A stretch of 64,000 nt of DNA, from contig NZ_OLMK01000009.1 in the NCBI RefSeq assembly GCF_900290235.1, positions 124,001 to 188,000 of the forward strand, written 5' to 3'. A program made the translations under genes and the position numbers. Below are positions 55,727-63,963 of this stretch, in pieces. The DNA is from Streptomyces sp. MA5143a (lineage in GTDB: Bacteria; Actinomycetota; Actinomycetes; Streptomycetales; Streptomycetaceae). Each line of letters opens with the position of its first letter. Position 1 is the stretch's first letter. The notes below the pieces were generated by a model that worked only from the letters and a program-made list of their open reading frames with translations, made no database searches and had not been told where the DNA came from.

Positions 55727-57703
55727 GTGAGCAGTTCCCGCTCCGGCGGGCGGGTGTTGCCCGCCCGTCCTGGTGACCCGAAGCGGGTCGGTCCCTACCG
55801 GATCATCGGCCGTCTCGGCTCGGGCGGTATGGGTACAGTTCACGCTGGCCTCGACGCCGTCGGCCTCCGTGTCGCGGTGAAGGTCGTTCATTCCGCGCAG
55901 GCCGAGGATCCCGAGTTTCGGGCCCGGTTCCGCCGTGAGGTTCAGCTGTCCGCGCGTGTGCAGGGGCCGTTTCTCATACCTCTGCTTGCCGCCGATCCGG
56001 ATGCCGATTCGCCGTGGTTGGCCACTGCATACGCCCCAGGGCCCACCCTCGACCGGCACCTCGCGAGCTACGGACCGCTGGCCGAGAGCACCTTGTACGC
56101 TTTCGCGACAGGCACCGCACAGGCTCTCGCGGCCATCCACGCTGCTGGCGTCGTCCATCGGGATGTCAAGCCGCAGAACGTCATACTCACCCCTGCCGGC
56201 CCCCGCGTTCTGGACTTCGGCATTGCCCACGCCGACGACGGTACGTCCGTGACCCGCACCGGCATCATGACCGGCACCCCCGGTTGGATCAGCCCGGAGT
56301 ATTACCGCGCCGGCAGCGCCGGCCCCGAAGGTGACGTGTTCGCCTGGGGCGCGCTCGTTGCCTACGCTGCCACCGGACGCCTGCCCTTCGGCACGGGAGC
56401 CCTTGACGTGGTCGCCTACCGCGTCATGTCCGAGGAACCCGACCTCCATGGCCTTCCCGACGAACTCCGCACCATTGCGGAGAGCGCCCTTGCCAAGGAG
56501 CCGGGCAGCCGAACCACCGCGAGTGAGGCCGCCGAGGAATGCGCGGTTCTTCTCGCGGCTCAGGCCACACAGGTCATCCCGGCCGGTGGGGAACCGACGC
56601 TGGTCGGTGATCTTGTCGCGGCTGAGTGGGACGTGCCCGCCGTGGACGACCCGGCCTGGCACTCTCCCGCCCGTTCAAGCAGACGCATGGTGGGCATCGC
56701 CGTGGCCGCGGGCGTCGTCATCGGTGGCCTGACGGGCGGAGCGCTCGCTCTTCAGCCCGGCGGGACGGAGACACTCCCCTCGAGTTCCCGCCGCGACGTC
56801 AGCGCGTCCTCCACGACGATCACCGATATACCCTCTCCCGCTTCACCGACGGCAAGTCACCAGACGCCGGGCACATCACCGCCCGTGAACGCCGGCGAGG
56901 CGACGACCAGCACATGGCGTGCGGCCCGCCGCGCCAAGGGAGAGGCTGAGATCGAGACCGAGGCCGCACTCGGCCACGATGTCGGCCTGGGAGTCGGCGA
57001 GGAGTACAACTACAGCGGCCGGTACGACGTGAGCTACGCCCAGCCGAGGAAAGAGATCTACATCGCCATCAGCGGCCCGACCATCGAGTCACGCGTCATC
57101 CAGGGAGCGGCCAAGGACACCTGTCTCACCCTGCGCATGATGGCGGACATCTACAAGGACCTTCCGTACGACGAGTATGTCCTGGTGGACAACACCACTC
57201 CCACGGCGCCCGCGATCGTGTGGGAAGACGACTTCCGCACCAACACTGGCTGCGTCACACAGACCATCGAACGCACCACCACCGACCAGGGGCAGGATCC
57301 GAACTGGAATCCCAGCGAAGCCGGCCTGAAGGCGGCGCGGATCCCGAGTGCCGACAAGGACGAGATCCGAGTGGCAACTGAGGCGGTCCACCAGCTTTTC
57401 GTGGAGTGGAACGGCAATTCCCGGCTGTTCCACGACCCCCGCTACATCAGCGACGAGAACACCAGTATCGGCTTCGCCCCGCAGGAAGGCGTGATGTACG
57501 TTTGGGCGACCAAGCCCGAGTGGGACCAGAGCACGCGGGAGGATTGGGGGAACATCGCCGCAGGTGTGGCCTGCCAGTCAATCCTCACCGAGTCCCGCGC
57601 CCGGCCGGCATGGCGCTATGCCCAGTACGCGGTTGCGGTTCTCGACGGCACCGGTGGTACGGACTTTCTTCGCTGGGGTTCCGTCGGCAGTTGCGCGAGC
57701 TGA
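55727..57703 (+). CDS. transmembrane Ser/Thr protein kinase (PknB-like)
   Basis: A 658-residue Hanks-type kinase from GTG 55727. The kinase domain covers about 22-285: glycine loop IGRLGSGGMGTV, Lys52 in VAVKVV, catalytic HRDVKPQN at 144-151, DFG near 165, GTPGWISPEYY activation segment. Thr/Pro/Ser-rich linkers flank one transmembrane helix near 321-343 (MVGIAVAAGVVIGGLTGGALAL). The C-terminal about 290 residues lie outside the membrane and form an uncharacterised sensor-like domain with cysteines that may pair (CLTL, GCVTQ, ACQS, SCAS). It is divergent from the VMAP operon, so a signalling link is plausible but unproven. Confidence 0.92.
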   Translation: MSSSRSGGRVLPARPGDPKRVGPYRIIGRLGSGGMGTVHAGLDAVGLRVAVKVVHSAQAEDPEFRARFRREVQLSARVQGPFLIPLLAADPDADSPWLATAYAPGPTLDRHLASYGPLAESTLYAFATGTAQALAAIHAAGVVHRDVKPQNVILTPAGPRVLDFGIAHADDGTSVTRTGIMTGTPGWISPEYYRAGSAGPEGDVFAWGALVAYAATGRLPFGTGALDVVAYRVMSEEPDLHGLPDELRTIAESALAKEPGSRTTASEAAEECAVLLAAQATQVIPAGGEPTLVGDLVAAEWDVPAVDDPAWHSPARSSRRMVGIAVAAGVVIGGLTGGALALQPGGTETLPSSSRRDVSASSTTITDIPSPASPTASHQTPGTSPPVNAGEATTSTWRAARRAKGEAEIETEAALGHDVGLGVGEEYNYSGRYDVSYAQPRKEIYIAISGPTIESRVIQGAAKDTCLTLRMMADIYKDLPYDEYVLVDNTTPTAPAIVWEDDFRTNTGCVTQTIERTTTDQGQDPNWNPSEAGLKAARIPSADKDEIRVATEAVHQLFVEWNGNSRLFHDPRYISDENTSIGFAPQEGVMYVWATKPEWDQSTREDWGNIAAGVACQSILTESRARPAWRYAQYAVAVLDGTGGTDFLRWGSVGSCAS

Positions 57704-57747
57704 CCCTCCTCACATTTCGGCTCACCGTCATCGGTGTCCACCGTTCT

Positions 57748-57981
57748 GTAAGGCGGGCCACACGGCTGCCCGTCAACGTCGGTCACGAGTGAGCGAGAAG
57801 TCAACTCACTGTCAGACCGTCCGGGCCAGGTTGAGCGCCGGTTCGGACGAAGCCATCCGGCAGTGATCGAGTCATGCCGTTGTGCCGGGGGCCAATGGGA
57901 CGGTTGCGCAGTGCCGTCCCGGACGAGGGTCTGACTCATGACATCTATGACCGAAGCGTCCAGTCACAGGCTTGTCGACTG
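57748..57981 (+). repeat. direct repeat R1 (IS110 left-end remnant plus flank)
   Basis: About 234 bp closely resemble 62469-62700, with roughly four of five bases the same by eye and a two-base length difference. The part from about 57839 matches the left end of the intact IS110; no transposase follows here, so this is a solo end or deletion remnant. Confidence 0.8.
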
Positions 57982-58020
57982 GGGCCTCCCCCCGCCTCGG
58001 CCCATGTGGTGAAGCCCCAG

Positions 58021-58191
58021 TCAACGACTCCGTACCCACCAGGTGAGCCAGGCTGTCAGCGTTGCGCCCAACGCGGTCGCCGCACCGCGGAGCACGAACC
58101 GGCCGAATAGCAGCCAGGCCCGGCGGATCATCCGACGCGCACGTCGGGAATTCCGAGGGGAGATCTTCGACTTCGTTGGACGCTTTCGCAT
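58021..58191 (-). CDS. 56-residue basic membrane protein
   Basis: ATG 58191 is preceded by AGGAAGG at six bases, an excellent ribosome site. The product starts MRKRPTKSKISPRNSRRARR, a strongly basic leader, followed by AWLLFGRFVLRGAATALGAT and LTAWLTWWVRSR, giving one or two membrane helices; the stop is TGA at 58021-58023. It is too short for standard gene calls. It is divergent from the HTH-Z1 gene across the palindrome cluster, so the two might share control. Function unknown; the form recalls small membrane toxins, but this is only a resemblance. Confidence 0.55.
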   Translation of the reverse strand: MRKRPTKSKISPRNSRRARRMIRRAWLLFGRFVLRGAATALGATLTAWLTWWVRSR

Positions 58192-58287
58192 CGTTCGCCT
58201 TCCTCACGTGCGTGACGCGCACATCGGGTCAGGGCCACGGGCATGGCCGAGCCCCGACCTTTTCGCACGAGACTCTGGTGCACCCGT

Positions 58288-58301
58288 GGCAACGCGTTGC
58301 C
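58288..58301. promoter_or_regulatory. palindrome GGCAACGCGTTGCC
   Basis: A perfect 14-base palindrome 84 bp before the HTH-Z1 start. Its half-sites GGCAAC/GTTGCC recur in the larger inverted repeat 22 bp downstream, so both are likely operators for one protein. Confidence 0.6.
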
Positions 58302-58323
58302 GGATCACAGCGCAACAGGCCAG

Positions 58324-58351
58324 GTCTGTTGCCAAAACCCTGGCAACAGAC
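58324..58351. promoter_or_regulatory. 11-bp inverted repeat operator
   Basis: GTCTGTTGCCA (58324-58334) and TGGCAACAGAC (58341-58351) form a perfect inverted repeat around AAACCC. It ends 33 bp before the GTG of the HTH-Z1 gene, where binding would block transcription. It shares GTTGCC/GGCAAC half-sites with the upstream palindrome. Confidence 0.65.
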
Positions 58352-58384
58352 ACGAGTCAGCCCAACAACCGGTAAGACTGTCTG

Positions 58385-61300
58385 GTGCCGTCAGAACACT
58401 GGGCAGGCGGAAACCTGCGCGAGTTGAGCAAGGAGCTGCCTGAACTCCATCAAGCCCTGGCCAAAGCCCTACGCGGTGCGTTCGAGGTCATGCAGATCAC
58501 CCTGAGGGAATACGCCAGGCGACATCACCTGAGCGTGTCGGTGGTGAGCCGATATCTGAGCGGGAACCGTCTTCCGTCCAAAGACTTCATCGAGAAGACC
58601 ATCGAGCTGGCCGGCACCCGTCTCACCGCGGAAGACGCCACCACTTTGCGGAACCTCCACAGCCAGCGGGCTGAGGAGAAGGCGGAGCACGGAGCAGGCA
58701 GCATCCGGACACTGACGGCGCGCATGCTCAATCAGAAAGTGCAGTACGAGACGGCGACCCGCCAGCACTTGGCCACGATGGGCGCCTTGGATCGGGCCCA
58801 AACAGAAAACCACAGGCTGAAGACTCAGCTGCGCCTTTCCACCGGACCGCTGGCCGACACCTCCGATGACCTCCTCAGCGAACTGGAGCGGTATGCCGCG
58901 CTACGCGCGGCAGGTGCACGCGATGCCGTCACCTCCATCTCACACGACACCCATCGCAGCTGGCGCACTGCGCTGAACCAATACGATCGCGCCCCGGCCT
59001 TGACTTGGACGGACACCGGACCGTGCACCCCCGAGCGCCGCGTGGCCAGCTATCGGCGTCTAGGGCTGGATCAGCTGCATCGCGACGCGCTCGACGAACT
59101 CGTACCGTTACAGGTCGGCGGCGACGCCGCTGTCGATGACGTTGCGCTCGAGGTGCATTCCCTGGCGCTGGGAGCCATGCACGCCAACGGCCCCCGTCCG
59201 CTCGCCCGCGCCCTCGAATACTGGTCCGAGGACCATCCGTCTGTATCGGGTGCCGGTGCTCTGGACGCGAGCCAGTTCACTTTCCGCAGCCACCTGGCGT
59301 CAGGCGAAACCGCTGCCCCGCTCCTGGCTCTGTGGCGACGAAGCCTCACCGAATGGGACCACGCGGAACGGCCTGCTTGGACATCCACCCCACCCCGTAC
59401 CGCCGAGCGCCGCATCGCGGTGTATGAGCGCCTCGGACTGGAGCCCGCGACCCGCAGGGTGCTCACGGAGCTGATCCCGATCTCCTTCGCTGAAGGACCG
59501 ATCATCATCAGTAGCGAGTTCACCCAGTGGTACACACCCACCCACCAGTCCGGCCGCCCCTGGTACTGGCCCGCCTACCAGAGCTACCTGGCACAAATCA
59601 AGGGATGGACCGCCGAGGCGGTGGCCACCGTGGGAGAGAGCGCTGCCCAAGTGGTCGCGCGTCTCGCGGACCCCACTGATGCTGCCGCCTACCAGTCCAA
59701 GGGTTTGGTCATCGGTTACGTCCAGTCCGGGAAGACCGCCAGCATTACTGGGGTCGTCGCCAAGGCTGTCGATGCCGGCTACCGATTGGTCATCATTCTC
59801 AGCGGCTCTCTCAACATCCTTCGCGCCCAGACACAACGGCGTATCGACAAGGAGTTGGTCGGTCGCGAGAACATTCTGCGCGGAGCCCCCGAAGAGGACT
59901 GCGAGTACGCCTTGGACCCGGAGTGGAGGGCGGGAGAGTTCTTGACTCACGGCGGGCTTCCATCCCTCCACGGATCGTTCGACGTTCTCCGACTCACGAC
60001 CCTGAGCAGCGACTACCAGTCCCTGCAACAGGGGATCACCGCGCTCGAGTTCGAGAAGCGTGACGCCACGCTGCCGCTGTACCACCCGGCCAACCTGCAT
60101 CGCACGGCCGCCCGGCTCATGGTGGTCAAGAAGAACAAGGCCGTGCTCGGCTCGGTTATCAGAGACTTGCGCAGAGTCGGTGCCCAGTTGCAGGAGATTC
60201 CGGCACTGATCGTGGACGACGAGTCCGACTACGGATCGGTTAATACGCTGCACCCCGGGCATCAACGTGAAGGCCGTGAGCGCAGCGCCATCAACGCACT
60301 CCTCTCCGAACTGCTTGGCCTGCTTCCCCGAGCCCAGTACGTTGCGTATACGGCTACGCCGTTCGCCAATGTCCTCATTGATCCGCACGATGCGGAGGAC
60401 GTCTTCCCTAAGGACTTCGTGCTCTCGTTGCCCCGCCCGGCTGGGTACATGGGGGCGCGCGACTTCCACGACGTGGACTCTGCCATTCCTCCTGAGGAGC
60501 GAACGGTCGCCAACTCCCAGGAGATGGCCCATGTACGCGCCATCCACGAAGCCGAACCGGGCGACGACTCCTCTCTGCAACAGGCCCTCGATGCCTTTGT
60601 CCTGTCGGGCGCCATCAAGCTGTATCGCGAAGCCCTCGACCCGAGAAGTTTCGCTTACCGTCACCACACCATGCTGGTACACGAGTCCGTGCGCATCGCC
60701 GACCACCGCGAGCTCATGGATCGTCTCCTTAAGCTCTGGTACGTCCCCGGCCCACTCGAGGCCGAGGCTCTTCATCGGCTGAGGGCGCTCTACGACCTGG
60801 ACTTTGCCCCCGTATCCGCCCACCGGGCCGAAGACCTCGCACGCCCTGTCTCGTTCGACGAGCTGATCCCGTATATCGATGCCGCGCGTACCCGCATCGC
60901 CGGCGGCTCAGAGAAGCCTGTGATCACCGTCAACGGGGACAGGGATATCGAGCGCGCCAGCGTGGACTTCGACCAGCGCCCCGTATGGAAGATCCTAGTC
61001 GGGGGCGCCAAGCTCGCTCGAGGCTTCACCGTCGAGGGCCTCACCATCAGCTACTACCGCCGTGCCGCCTCGCAGGCGGACACCCTGATGCAGATGGGCC
61101 GCTGGTTCGGCTTCCGCGAAGGCTATGCCGACCTGGTCCGGCTCTACATCAGTCGCGGTGAAGCTGCTGGGAACAAAGAGATCGATCTCTACAAGGCGTT
61201 CGCAACGATGTGCCGCGATGAGGAGGAGTTCCGGTCTCAACTCGCCGACTACGCACACCTGGTCGACGGGAAGCCGATGATCACTCCGGCGCAACTCCCG

Positions 61301-62071
61301 CCATTGGTGGCCCAGTACCTGCCCTGGCTCAAGCCGACGAGTCCCACCAAGATGTACAACGCCGAACTCGTGGAGGTCCGGTCACCGGGGAGATGGATCG
61401 AACCGTCGGGCTACCCCGTGGACATCGGCGCGAAGCGCCGAAACACGGAGCGGTGGCGCGCGATCCTTAGCACCTTCCAGAGCCCCCTGGTCCCCGTCTC
61501 CGTGCCGGCTGACGGCAGCCGGCAGGAGACCTCCTTCTCCGCGTACACGACTGTCATCGGACACACGCAGTTCCTTGAGGTGCTCAGCAGGCTGGAGTGG
61601 CTGGCCCCTGGGAATTTTGCACCGCACCTCGCCTATCTGCAGACCGCAAGCACGACGGGGGCAAGCATCGAGGATTGGCTCATCCTCGCCCCCCAGCTAG
61701 CTCCGCCGCAGCGCCGGGCTGGATCTGTGCTGGAGTCTCCGGAGCTCTCACTCTTCGTCCGCAGTCGGCGTAGGGGGCCGCTCTTCGGCGCCATCAGCGG
61801 CCCCGCACATCGCCTGGCCGCCCGGGCTCTTCGTGCGAGCCTTCCGGATCGCAGGGGGATCGCATTGCTCTACCCGGTCCTGGAGGCGGGTGACGCCTAC
61901 CAACACACTGCGTATCTGCCCGGCACATCGGTCGACCCGTCCCAGGTCTCTCTTGCCTTCACCCTGCTCCCGCCTGGCGACTCGAAGGACGAAGCGGCTC
62001 CGCAACCTCCTCTGGTCCGATTCCGCGCCAGGGACTCCTCGTTGCCCGATCGCCCCATCATCGACAGGTAG
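58385..62071 (+). CDS. HTH-fused Z1-domain helicase-like ATPase
   Basis: A 1228-residue protein from GTG 58385. Residues about 36-78 form an XRE-like helix-turn-helix (ITLREYARRHHLSVSVVSRY, NRLPSKDFIE), followed by a coiled coil to about 150. Two repeats of the form TPERRVASYRRLGL and TAERRIAVYERLGL lie near 215 and 340. The Z1 helicase-like core has Walker A GYVQSGKTAS near 444, VDDESD at 610-615, YTATPFANV near 660, KLARGFTVEGL, and DTLMQMGRWFGFREGY near 900. Z1 ATPases usually sit in restriction-like or defence clusters with a methyltransferase and nuclease; none is visible here. A TTA codon is at 59108-59110. The inverted repeats upstream suggest autoregulation by the HTH. Confidence 0.85.
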   Translation: MPSEHWAGGNLRELSKELPELHQALAKALRGAFEVMQITLREYARRHHLSVSVVSRYLSGNRLPSKDFIEKTIELAGTRLTAEDATTLRNLHSQRAEEKAEHGAGSIRTLTARMLNQKVQYETATRQHLATMGALDRAQTENHRLKTQLRLSTGPLADTSDDLLSELERYAALRAAGARDAVTSISHDTHRSWRTALNQYDRAPALTWTDTGPCTPERRVASYRRLGLDQLHRDALDELVPLQVGGDAAVDDVALEVHSLALGAMHANGPRPLARALEYWSEDHPSVSGAGALDASQFTFRSHLASGETAAPLLALWRRSLTEWDHAERPAWTSTPPRTAERRIAVYERLGLEPATRRVLTELIPISFAEGPIIISSEFTQWYTPTHQSGRPWYWPAYQSYLAQIKGWTAEAVATVGESAAQVVARLADPTDAAAYQSKGLVIGYVQSGKTASITGVVAKAVDAGYRLVIILSGSLNILRAQTQRRIDKELVGRENILRGAPEEDCEYALDPEWRAGEFLTHGGLPSLHGSFDVLRLTTLSSDYQSLQQGITALEFEKRDATLPLYHPANLHRTAARLMVVKKNKAVLGSVIRDLRRVGAQLQEIPALIVDDESDYGSVNTLHPGHQREGRERSAINALLSELLGLLPRAQYVAYTATPFANVLIDPHDAEDVFPKDFVLSLPRPAGYMGARDFHDVDSAIPPEERTVANSQEMAHVRAIHEAEPGDDSSLQQALDAFVLSGAIKLYREALDPRSFAYRHHTMLVHESVRIADHRELMDRLLKLWYVPGPLEAEALHRLRALYDLDFAPVSAHRAEDLARPVSFDELIPYIDAARTRIAGGSEKPVITVNGDRDIERASVDFDQRPVWKILVGGAKLARGFTVEGLTISYYRRAASQADTLMQMGRWFGFREGYADLVRLYISRGEAAGNKEIDLYKAFATMCRDEEEFRSQLADYAHLVDGKPMITPAQLPPLVAQYLPWLKPTSPTKMYNAELVEVRSPGRWIEPSGYPVDIGAKRRNTERWRAILSTFQSPLVPVSVPADGSRQETSFSAYTTVIGHTQFLEVLSRLEWLAPGNFAPHLAYLQTASTTGASIEDWLILAPQLAPPQRRAGSVLESPELSLFVRSRRRGPLFGAISGPAHRLAARALRASLPDRRGIALLYPVLEAGDAYQHTAYLPGTSVDPSQVSLAFTLLPPGDSKDEAAPQPPLVRFRARDSSLPDRPIIDR

Positions 62072-62243
62072 GCGAAAGCGTCTTGTGCGCTTCAGGCAGT
62101 CCCGACGGTCCGCGGTCAGCGGCCTGCCGTCTCCGCCCCGGGGGACCCTTCGTTCCAGGACCCGCCGAACGACGTCACAGTCAGGCAGGGGAGGGACATC
62201 CTCCAGTCTCCCCCAGCCCTCGCCCAGGAGAGCGGAGACCATC

Positions 62244-62400
62244 ATGGCCGACACCGGCCAGCAGCCCGGCGAGAAGTACCTCGCAGCCCTGGAGGCCCGC
62301 GTGCTGCCGTAGACAGCCAGAGCCCAGGCCCGCCGGGCGCGGGAACGCCGACAGTGCGCCGAGTCCGCCGCATCGCGGGTCGTCGGCGCCCGCTACATGA
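62244..62400 (+). pseudogene. remnant of a small gene interrupted by TAG
   Basis: ATG 62244 encodes MADTGQQPGEKYLAALEARV, then LP and a TAG stop at 62310. The same frame continues TARAQARRARERRQ with basic coding-like character. The segment ends where the repeat and IS110 sequences begin. It looks like a nonsense-interrupted gene cut by the insertion; no family was recognised. Confidence 0.4.
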
Positions 62401-62468
62401 CTTGTGGACAGCCGTGCACCAGGAAGAGGACTCGAAGCCGTTCCTGCGATGGTCGATGAAGGACGACC

Positions 62469-62700
62469 GTAAGGCGGGCCACACGGCTGCCTGTCATTGC
62501 CGGTCACGAGTGGGCGGGGAGTCAACTTATTGTCAGCCTGCGCCGGCCAGGTTGGGCACTGGTTCGGGCGAAGCCATCCGGCTGTGGTCGGGACGCGCTG
62601 TTGCGTCGGGGCAATGGGAGGGTTGCGCGATGCCGTCCCGGACGGGGGTCTGACTCATGAGATCTATGACCGAAGTGTCCAGGCACGGGCTTGTCGACTG
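62469..62700 (+). repeat. direct repeat R2 (IS110 left end plus flank)
   Basis: The second copy of the repeat at 57748-57981. R1 and R2 flank the HTH-Z1 gene and the small membrane gene. A third copy, matching only from the presumed left end of the element, starts at 63964. Confidence 0.8.
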
Positions 62701-62849
62701 TCGTTGCGGGACGGCGTCTGCTGGTACCGAGCCACAGGGCGTGTCCCAATAGGGGCCTTGCCTGACGATCAGGCGCCATCACGGTTCAGACCGCCCGAGC
62801 GGGCCGGTGCCATCCACCAAGCACGTCACCATGCGGGAGGCGAACCACC
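62562..62849 (+). ncRNA. candidate IS110 bridge RNA region
   Basis: In IS110-group elements the noncoding 5' region encodes a structured bridge RNA that pairs with target and donor DNA. This 288-bp stretch upstream of the transposase is noncoding and largely conserved with R1. No fold was calculated; the call rests on family knowledge and position. Confidence 0.4.
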
Positions 62850-63956
62850 ATGACGACCAGAGAGCGCAGCACCTCCTCCAGCACGGATCCACCCGTTCTG
62901 GGCGAGGTCGTCCTGGGTGTGGACACGCACGGCGAGCTTCATGTTGCGGCCGTGGTCTCCCCGCTGGGGAAGGTCCTGGGTACCGAGTCCTTTCCGGCGA
63001 CGGCGGCCGGGTATCGCCGGCTGCTTGTCTGGGCCCGCAAGCGGGGGACGGTGCGCCGGGCCGGTGTGGAGGGCACGGGTACCTTCGGAGCGGGCCTGTC
63101 GCGCTACCTGCTGGCTCAGGACGTCCAGGTGTACGAGGTGAACCGGCCCGACCGCGCAGCCCGTCGGCTGCTCGGGAAGTCGGACCCGCTGGATGCGCAG
63201 GCTGCTGCGCGGGCCGTGCTCAGCGGTCGCGCCCGGGCCCGCGCCAAGACTGGCGACGGTCCGGTGCAGAGCGCCCGGATGTTCAAACTCGCCAAGGACT
63301 CCGCGGTCAAGGCCCGTACCCAGGCGATCAACCAGCTCAAAGCCGTCCTCGTCATCGCCGATCCGGCCCTGCGGGAGCAGCTGTCCAGTCTGGGCAACCG
63401 CGAGCTGTTCCGCACCTGCGCGCGCCTCAGCCCGCTCGACGGCGACGACAGCGAGGGCGATGAGGACGCCGTGGCCCAGGCCACCCGCATCACCCTGAGC
63501 CTGCTGGCCCAGCGCATCGAACAGCTCACCGCACAGATCGATGAGCTGAACCGGCGGCTGACCCGGCTCGTCGAACGACGCGCCCCGCAGCTGCTCGTGC
63601 CGGTGGGCATCGGCCCGGACAGCGCCGTCACTCTCCTGATCACCATGGGAGGCAACCCCGAGCGGCTGAACACCGAGGGGTCCTTCGCCGCTCTGTGCGG
63701 AGTCAGTCCCATCGAGTACTCCTCGGGCCGCCGGACCTCGCGTCGCCTCAACCACGGCGGCGACCGGCAGGCGAACGCCGCCCTGCACCGCATCGTGTTC
63801 ACCCGGCTGCGCCACGACCCGCGCACCCAGGCGTACTACGAACGCCGCACCCAGGAGGGCAAGACCCGCCGTGAGATCATCCGATGCCTCAAGCGGTATG
63901 CCGCCCGCGAGGTCTTCAACCTGGTCAGGACGGTACCCACCAAAGCCCCGTTATAG
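62850..63956 (+). CDS. IS110-family transposase (DEDD recombinase), intact
   Basis: A 368-residue full-length transposase. The RuvC-like DEDD domain has Asp25 (LGVDTHGE), Glu74 (GVEGTGTFG), and Asp111/Asp114 in KSDPLDAQAAARAV. The C-terminal Transposase_20 domain has VPVGIGPDSAVTLLI, then CGVSPIEYSSGR with the likely catalytic Ser291 or Ser292. GCGGGAGGCG lies before the ATG. The DEDD acids and the serine are present, so it may be active. IS110 enzymes act with a bridge RNA and move without terminal inverted repeats. Confidence 0.93.
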   Translation: MTTRERSTSSSTDPPVLGEVVLGVDTHGELHVAAVVSPLGKVLGTESFPATAAGYRRLLVWARKRGTVRRAGVEGTGTFGAGLSRYLLAQDVQVYEVNRPDRAARRLLGKSDPLDAQAAARAVLSGRARARAKTGDGPVQSARMFKLAKDSAVKARTQAINQLKAVLVIADPALREQLSSLGNRELFRTCARLSPLDGDDSEGDEDAVAQATRITLSLLAQRIEQLTAQIDELNRRLTRLVERRAPQLLVPVGIGPDSAVTLLITMGGNPERLNTEGSFAALCGVSPIEYSSGRRTSRRLNHGGDRQANAALHRIVFTRLRHDPRTQAYYERRTQEGKTRREIIRCLKRYAAREVFNLVRTVPTKAPL

Positions 63957-63963
63957 GGGCGTC

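Larger units (their letters stand above)
62562..63963 (+). mobile_element. IS110-family insertion sequence (approximate ends)
   Basis: The element comprises about 288 bp of noncoding 5' sequence and an intact transposase. The left end is inferred where R2 and the third copy begin to match (GTTCGGRCGA-type sequence); the right end is inferred from where that third copy starts. IS110 elements lack terminal inverted repeats, so the ends cannot be fixed from this sequence alone. Confidence 0.65.
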
